Shown here one piece after another: positions 56,369 through 64,000 of a stretch of DNA of 64,000 nt. Position 1 is the first letter of the stretch, and each line of letters begins with the position of its first letter. Both the position numbers and the translations under genes were made by a program. The stretch is from Arabidopsis thaliana. Lineage: Eukaryota; Streptophyta; Magnoliopsida; Brassicales; Brassicaceae. Where the stretch lies: NCBI RefSeq assembly GCF_000001735.4, contig NC_003076.8, positions 19,843,835-19,907,834 on the forward strand, in the 5' to 3' direction. The notes below the pieces were generated by a model. That model was not told where the DNA came from. It was given only the letters and a program-made list of their open reading frames with translations, and ran no database searches.

Positions 56369-58937
56369 ATGACCGTCGCCGCCGCAGCCGAAGAACCATC
56401 TCAGAGACCTCTCACCGACAAAGATATCATTCGTTTAGCACAGTACCACCATTGTCAAACCGGATTCTCTCTCCCACCTTACCTTCTCTCACCGTCTTCC
56501 CACGATTCCCTTCTCTCATACCTCAAATCTCGCTCTTCTTCACCATCTCCGTCGAAACAAGTTTCTGAGTATGTAATCGCTCTTCTATCTCTAATATCTC
56601 TCTCCCCTACTACTCCCTCTCTCTGCTCTCTCCTCGCTTCTCTTCTCATCTCCTACACCCAAATCTTCAATTCCTGCAAAATCCCAAGCGATTCTGATTC
56701 TCTCAAGACGATTCAGCTCTTCGGTACTCTCTTACGATACTTACACGTTAAGGAGGTGAAATCTGTAGTTGATTCGATCTTATCAGGTGTGACTAGAGTT
56801 ATCACTGTTGATGAAGCCCAGGTGTTCGATTTATTGCCTGTGTGCTTTGATTTATTGCGTAGAGAAGGTAAAGCTAGTGAAATCGATTTCGTTAATTCGG
56901 CGATTGATCGTGTTCTTAGTTGTGAATGGAACAAAGCGTTGTTGACGAAAATGGTTTCTCTTGCAAAGGAGTTTTCATTTCTGGATAAAGGGAGAAAAAG
57001 TGAATTGGTAGAGAAAGTGTTTGTTGGTATTAAGTTGATAGACTTGCAGGATTTGCCTTCACTTGTGTATCAATTGTTGGTTCTTGCCTCTAAAGGTTTT
57101 TGCAAGAGGGAAGTGATTGGTGGTGTTGTTGGTTACTTTGGGTCTAAAGCTGAGACTAGAGTAGCTTCCGTTGTTAGACAGATAGAAGGAACAGTTCTTC
57201 TTCATGTGAATTTTGCTGTGAAGCAGGATCCTTCATTGGGGCAAGAGGTTGTGGCGTTAGTCAAATCTGATCTTAGAGCTTTCAATCATTTTACAGTCGC
57301 GGTTCTGTTTTCCGTTGCTCGGGTTAGAAAATTCGGTGAGAGCTCCTTGGGGATGTTGAGAACGGCTTTGCTTACTGCGTACAATGATTACAGACTCTCC
57401 AAGTAAGTAATAGTCTCTTACACAAAGAAGGCTGTAGGGATACATTTTTACCAATGTTTTCGTCAATGATGTACAGAGATTGCAAGTGGCTACCTGTTGA
57501 GCTTAAGGAAGAGAGTTTCCTGCATGCCAAATTGGTTGAAAAATCTTTGCTAAGAGCGGTATGTTGCCATGATTTTTTATTTTTGGACTTTTAGCCCTTT
57601 CTATCATACCAGGACAGCATTGCGAGACGATTAAAAAAGTATTTTGTTATATTGTGTTAGGTTAGTGAGTGCCGATATGGGAGAGAGCATGTGGTTCCAA
57701 GTGTTATTCAGTTTGGCTTTATGTTGCTAGAATCTGTTGAAGAAGGTAGATCCAATGAGTTTGGTGATTCGAAAGGTGTACTCGGTATTGAGAAGCTTAG
57801 CATTCAGATTCTGGGAACCCTATTTGAAGTCCATGATATGACGAGAAACGAGGTTGATTACTACTGCCTTAATTATTAATGCTTTATAGACTGACATTTA
57901 AACTTTTATGCTAGTTCTTTGCATCCGTAACTTAACAAAACATATTTGAGTGACATTCAAATTTTGCAGATAATTGAGCAATGCAAATTTCGCATTCTTT
58001 CTTTGAAATGCGCAAAGAGCAAGCCAATAGTAAGGTCAATAATGTTTTTAATGGATAGGGTTGTCAACCTTATTTCCATGTGCTAAGGTTGTTGACTTGA
58101 CTTTGTAGGTTGTTAGGGTATCTTGTCCAGAGATACTCACTTATCATGTTGGAATTTGTCCACCATCTCAAAGAGTTATTGGATTATTTCACTTTCATGG
58201 AGGGACATATCAGCTGTTTTCTTGTTTCTGCTGTTATCCCGCTCATCAAATTCAGCCGTGATCTTCAGGTAAAATATGTGTTGCACATTCTCTTTTGTAA
58301 TACTTTCTTCTGCACATCTGCTGCTGCTAGTGTTTCATATTGATTATACTCATCAATTTGTATGCATTTTACTTGTCTATGGAATTGGGAAAAAAAACAA
58401 GCTGTTCACGCCAAGACCTCAGATTAAATCTAACTTGATGATGCAGGACTACACCATCTTGGTGATTCGCAAAGCTATGTTTAGACGGGAAGATACAGTT
58501 CGTGTTGCAGCAACCAAAGTAATAACTGATCTTATACTTGCAGAGAAACTAGCTAAGAGAGACAGCTCATTTACTTTCCAAGACTCAGCAAGCCAAGCCA
58601 GTTCCAGTCAGCAGACTGAGATGAGCTGTATTGTGAGGGGAAACCTCTTTACTGAACTGAATGGGTTGCTTCAAAGATGTCTTTACCAGCAGGTGTCTTT
58701 TTCCTTCTTTATCATGAAAAGTTACTTTCAAGAGTATGAAAATATTCTTTGAGCTCTTTGGTTCCTACATGTAGGCAAGAGTGAAGGAAGTAGTTTATGA
58801 TGGGCTTGTGAAGTTAGTCCTGATTGATCCATCAAGTGGAGGACATGTGTTGGACTTTCTTATGCCTCATTTTCTTCGTTTCTTCGGACAGGTAACTGTC
58901 AGCTTCATCCCTCCATGCTTGACAAAACAGAAAACGT

Positions 58938-58984
<47 letters not shown>

Positions 58985-61900
58985 GAACTTCTCTCTACCC
59001 TTGACTATTTTTACAGGGACTTGCTGTTGATTTTTTCAACTTTTATTGTTGAAAGACACAACCTCACACATATTTTGACAACTTACGATTATGCTGGCAG
59101 GACACAGATTTTCAACTTGGAATCACTTCATGCATTAGAGTAGAAGGTGACAAATTTACTATTGAAGAGCCCTTGGATAGGCTTCTCTTTTGTGTCTCTT
59201 GGATTTTACTTCTCCAGCAGCAAAACAGCTCTGATCGGCCTTCCGATGCTGCGTGGCCATGCTTTGGTTTCTCCCTTTCACAAGATAATGAGGTATTGCT
59301 ACAGAAAGAACTGGTTTTGTGTTACCTAATAGAGCATAGCTGTCAATAATAACGTGTGGGTACATTCAAATTTCGTATGGCAGCAGCAGGTTGGAAGAAA
59401 CCTATCTCATGAAGCGTACTCCAGTGCTTTGGTAAAGATCCGAAGCTTCTTACTAGGCAAGAAGTTAGGAGGTACGTGACAAATGATCGTTCTTAAAAAA
59501 AGCCTTGACTAGTTTTATATACCTGAACACGTTTGATCTGCTGTTACATTTGTTTGCTTTCAAGTCTGGTTCGTATAGGTTGTGTGTTAGGCTTAGTCTA
59601 GTGTCATTTGAAGTACAAGCTATAAATAGTGAGTCTTCTAACCGAAAGGAGCACCTGTCTCAAAAAAAATCTGTTTATTTAGCACATAGCTTCTGATCTT
59701 TTCGTTTGCATTTTACAGATATTGTAGGGCAGTCTCAGGACACAGTTTCTGCATCTCTCGAAGAAGATAAAAGAAAATCCTATTGTTTGATTATATTGGG
59801 AATCGTTCAAGTGCTGCTAAATTATATTATAGTGGATCTAGAGAAACAGCCAGAAGGGAAAAAGGGTTCTGTCAGAAAGGAGATTGTCGACTTAATTGAT
59901 CTTTATGAATCACTGGAAAAGGATGTGGGAAAATCGAAGCAGAGCAATGTTGGCAAGAGAGTACGATTTAGCGCCTGTAATGATACTGATCTGGGAAACA
60001 CGAGTATCAATGAAGAGCGAGAGAAAGTTCCCTTTTTGGCTACTTCAAGTATCTACCAGCTATTTCTACTCAGTTTCAAACTCTATAGCAGCAAATCCGT
60101 TGGTACTCAGTCAGGCTCGCAGGATCACAGCCATTCATCACCAGCGAAGACAGAAAAATCAATTTTCTCCTTCACTTTGCATGTTTGTGTTGGGCACATA
60201 AATTCATCTCTTTGCATGAAGGAGGAAAATCCACTTAAACCGTTGGTCTGTGGTGACATGAAGGTTCTGGGTCCTCCACTGCTAAAAGTAGTTTACCTGC
60301 TAAAGCCAGAGCCACCTCTAGCTACTGGACAGACGAATAAGGAGAAGAAAGGAAGGAAAGATGTTGACGGAAGAAAACAGTGTCTACATCTGGCCTTACT
60401 TAGCTTGAAAGAGCTACTCAATATATATTCAAGTGGATCTGGTTTGACTGGCTTGCTTGAAGATTTGTTGGCAGTACCTGCATCCGAGGATGCTACTTTA
60501 GAAGAGTGCAGGGAAGCTTCAAAAATTGAAGATCCACTTATAAAGAGCATCGAAATTTTCATGGCGAAAATCATGAAGCCCATGATCACAGACTTTATCG
60601 CGCAAAACTCTAATGACGTAGAGGTAAAATCCTTTAAACTTTCCTGCTATTTCTCTTGAGTGCATTCTTTAACGCACAGGAAGCTAAGACCATAATATTC
60701 AATTGCACTGTTCAGATTCTTTGTGACATAATGTTGAAGCTTGGGAACAATCTACCAGACAAATTCAAACAAAGGCATGGATCATGGGCTCATCAAATCT
60801 GCAGAAGCTGTGAAACATCTAACACCACTGTGGCAAAGAGCGTTCTGAAACTTGCCATCTCTTTTACTACATCCCCTGGTGATCTATGCATAGCCGTGGA
60901 AGTGGCTCAGGAGTTGCAAAATATCATGGGTTTAGACAAATCTGATACGTTAGAAGTGTCTGAGTCATACATGGTCATAAACCAGTCAACTAGTGCTTCC
61001 GTAACTTCTTGTATATTACAGTCTATTGATTCAGCAATAGTTGACATGGATTGGGCCACAAAGAAGCTAAAGAACTTTTATGTGGTCTCTCAAAAGAACA
61101 TCCATCTCAGCGATGATACTGAGAGCACAGTCGGGTCGGTTCTCGAGGAAGCCCTTTACTCAATGGCTGAGTCAACAGTCAGAATACTTTCTTCCTTTGT
61201 TTTGATGAACCTCAAAGGTAAGTTTTCACTTCTCACTGATCTGCTTCTCATTAACTCTAACTGAGCTTGTTTAATAGATGTTTTTGGTGATCTGCAGAGT
61301 CGCAAGCAGCGCAGTTTCTTAGACTAGCAGTTAGGTTTTATAAACAATTGGCACAAATTGTGAAGCTGAGGATTGCTCCCAAGGGTTGCAAGCAAATTCT
61401 TCCTAGCCTTAAATTTCAAAAACTCGTGGAACTGACTTGCAAGAGTCTCACGGTTCCTTTATATCCCTTTTTATCTGAAATGCAAAAGGTAAAAGTTGTT
61501 CAAGCAGTCATTACATTGATGTTTCTTCGTATCCAAAAGCGTGAAGTGTTGCTTCTTTTCCAAATTCAGGAACAACAAGAAAGTGTGAGTCACAATTCCA
61601 AGGGAATAATCAATAAGATCAAACAGGAGAACAAATGCATTCCTGATTTGATATTCCAGATAGAAGACTGTGAAAGATACCTAATTCAGCTAAGCAAAGT
61701 TACTAAATTGAATTTGTTGAGGCATGCCAAGCGCAGCACTGCCAGAGACTTCAAAATAATTGAAGATTCAGACCCTCCTGCAGGAGGCGAAGATGGAGGA
61801 AACCAGGAAGAAGAGACAGAGACACAGAACAATAATATTGGCGAGGATGATTTAAGACAAGAGTCAGATGATGATGGTTCAGAAGAAATGTTGTCCCCCC

Positions 61901-62091
61901 GAAATGCTAGTTCAGTATCATCACCAGGATTAGATTCTGATAAAACAATAGCAGCAGCAACAGAAGAGGACGATGAAGAAGAACAAGAACAAGATGAAGG
62001 AGAAGAAGAAAGTGGCGATAATCGTCCTAAAAAGATGGCTAGGAAGAGTTGGGTTGTGGAAGATTCTGATGAAGATTCTGAAACATTTTAG
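56369..62091 (+). CDS. FANCI: Fanconi anemia group I-like protein (FANCI homologue)
   Basis: Thirteen exons: 56369-57402, 57477-57558, 57661-57852, 57970-58034, 58109-58268, 58447-58692, 58775-58891, 59101-59292, 59384-59471, 59719-60623, 60680-61217, 61298-61488, 61570-62091. About 1443 aa. FANCI pairs with FANCD2 as the DNA clamp of interstrand crosslink repair. Conserved blocks include [50 protein letters not shown] and, near the end, [20 protein letters not shown]. Lys520 in RKAMF corresponds to the monoubiquitinated Lys of animal FANCI and SQ sites follow at 560 and 565. The C-terminus is acidic with a basic patch ([10 protein letters not shown]). Exon 9 has a triple NAG acceptor; an E2F site precedes the gene. 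Confidence 0.92.
58940..58981. repeat. (AT)~21 microsatellite in a FANCI intron
   Basis: An uninterrupted AT dinucleotide run in the intron between exons 7 and 8. It is likely length-variable among accessions. Confidence 0.95.
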
Positions 62092-64000
62092 GTTCCCTGT
62101 TTGTAAATAAAACTAGCAAGCTCAGAGAAGGAACACATAAAGATTATATACTTATAGCTCTTAGGTTTTTCCTTAAAGAGCAAGTCTTCATGGCAGGTCA
62201 TCTCTACAAAGTTTGTATTAGGGTTTCTATTGCTGCAAGCTTATGTGAGTCAAATGTTGATAATAGTCCTAAACCAGTTTGATTATATAATTTATATAAT
62301 CTCACCATACTTGGAGATCTTTAATAGTGTTTTGTGGAATATACACTTAGATAAGTACATTTTTCCGGAGTCAAAATCCAAAAACATTTTCTCATAAATC
62401 AAGTAAAGGACATTGACCTATTTTTTAATCTTTTTTTACGTAAACGACATTTTGATTATTTACCATTTGACTTTTAAATTAGTAAGTGTTTTACGTGTGA
62501 TTTAAAACACGTTATTCATAATTGTACGCTATTGCTATTTTGCCCAGAAGACATTAGTTTACCATGTCAAGTTATCTTATAGAATCACAGAATTTTTAAA
62601 AAGGCATAAGAATCTTTTCGCCAACCTACGCAAAAATCCCGTTTTCCTTCCCATCATTTTATCATTTTGCCATCAAAATTATTTACTTAATTTAACTATG
62701 ACCCAAATTAAATGTAACTATCTTCATAATTCATAATAACAAATTGTTTTTGTTGCTGTTGTAGACTCTATGCTACATCCACTAACCTTTTGAGTAATTT
62801 AGTGTTGTGACTTGTGCCTCTGAAAAAATTGTGGATTATGCATTAAAATGATGGTTTATAAGGGAACATGTGGTCTGACCTTCATTATTAACTAATGTAT
62901 CACAAGCCTTATCCAGAAGTTTTTAGTTATTAAAAGCATAGTTGGGATTAACTAACCCTACTAACTAAGGCAACTAGGTTTTAAAATGGTTATCAAATTC
63001 ACAAATTCCTAAGCTAAAACAATTTTTTTAATAATATAATTAAATTACATGTCTGACGTATCTATGAGTTCATCAGCTTTTTTACAGGCTGTATAATTTT
63101 TATTAGTCAGGCATGCAATAACTAAGAGCCATTGTTAATGAATGAGCAGGTGTTTATGTGAAGAAGGCATTAATTTAAAGAGAGCATTGATTTGTTCAAC
63201 TAAAAACCAGCTTCTCTAATCTTTTGCATTAAATTAAGGAATTGATCACAAAGTATTAAACCCCACCAATATAACAATAAACACACTTTTGAAAGTGAGA
63301 AAGAGACATATAGGTAAGGGACCTCAGTGTCTTTTACAGTCGAATCCTATGAATGTGGAGCACTAATTTCATGGGACACATATTATTACATAAAGACAAA
63401 GTAAAATGCCAAAATATATAAATTTACCCCACATTATTCCAAAACCTAAGAAAACTAGAATCTTGTGAGTCTAGAGACTTGACCAATTGATAATACTCTT
63501 TACGTTGCCATCGTGCTGGTCAACACTAAATATTGATTTTTAAAAAATCTAAAAAAATTATTGATTTTGACCTAAACTTTCCGATTGTACATGACTATAT
63601 CGAATCTCAACCACCTGTATGATCTCTTGCTTCTTCTTATTTATCTTTTCATGATATTTTCATTAGGAATTCGGATAAAAAAGAATTGCAGAAGCGGATC
63701 GTTGCATTAAGATGAAAATTAACTTCAAACTTTTTTTTAATTGCAATGTGAAACTCACATTAATCAAGTTTTTGCATTGCATACGATTTTTTGCTTTGTT
63801 TTGACCAATAGAGAAACCAATATAGTAAACCCATTTGTTATATACTGTAAACCACTAATCCACTATAGTAAAGCCATTTAATTTAATCCACAAATGTCGT
63901 CTTTAAAACGATTTGTTATATACAGTATCCTTTTAATTTCAAGTTGAACATTTTGGAACATTCCAGTGATCGTTGATATGATCCTTTCCATTTTATACAA
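62092..64000. other. AT-rich intergenic DNA to the window end
   Basis: FANCI 3' flank and about 1.8 kb without recognisable genes, RNAs or transposon ends on either strand. The next gene is presumably outside the window. Confidence 0.5.

Overview
This 64 kb window is plant nuclear DNA and almost certainly Arabidopsis thaliana. It has AT-rich intergenic DNA, short GT-AG introns, compact genes and plant-only families (dirigent, extensin, KCS, F-box/kelch, DEFL, MUSTANG). Gene order and protein lengths fit my recollection of chromosome 5 around At5g489xx-At5g491xx; I could not run a database comparison. Exons were assembled by eye from splice signals and reading phase. Several totals (157, 642, 339, 220, 528 and 1093 aa) match the lengths I recall for the corresponding proteins.

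Layout. 1-5 kb: two small two-exon defensin-like peptides on opposite strands flank a peroxisomal DHNA-CoA thioesterase (DHNAT2). 5.8-9.5 kb: a 17-exon HAD-type 5'-nucleotidase. 10.4-12.7 kb: a domesticated Mutator transposase with a PB1 domain (MUSTANG type). 13.2-15.5 kb, minus strand: a mitochondrial carrier (thiamine pyrophosphate carrier type). 16.9-21.8 kb: a tandem array of three single-exon F-box/kelch genes with expanding promoter repeats. 22.6-24.2 kb: the GINS subunit SLD5. 24.4-27.1 kb: a hAT remnant, a small Cys-rich-tail protein gene and a LINE RNase H fragment. 27.5-30.8 kb: arginine methyltransferase PRMT4A. 31.3-38.5 kb, minus: organellar isoleucyl-tRNA synthetase OVA2 in 22 exons. 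38.8-39.4 kb, minus: a dirigent protein. 40.2-42.3 kb: a universal-stress-protein pseudogene, a 165-bp tandem duplication, a gulonolactone-oxidase-like fragment and a U1 snRNA gene on the minus strand with a complete plant USE/TATA promoter. 42.9-44.0 kb: a membrane J-protein. 44.9-46.3 kb, minus: 3-ketoacyl-CoA synthase KCS21. 47.1-49.0 kb, minus: a 616-aa extensin of about 22 units of 75 bp. 49.1-53.9 kb: a gene-poor stretch with a LINE remnant, nested MITEs and a perfect hairpin. 53.9-55.1 kb, minus: a Ser-rich protein of unknown function. 56.4-62.1 kb: a FANCI-like Fanconi anemia protein in 13 exons. The last 1.9 kb looks empty.

The genes do not form one pathway; this is ordinary eukaryotic gene order. 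The real links are local: the F-box/kelch array shares promoter and 3' repeats, and the two genome-maintenance genes (SLD5, FANCI) both carry E2F consensus sites just upstream. I found no novel defence or mobile system. The most useful non-obvious items are the U1 snRNA gene, the conserved Lys and SQ cluster in FANCI, a triple NAG splice acceptor, a 13-aa uORF, several unflagged transposon and pseudogene fragments, and the repeat dynamics of the extensin and F-box loci.
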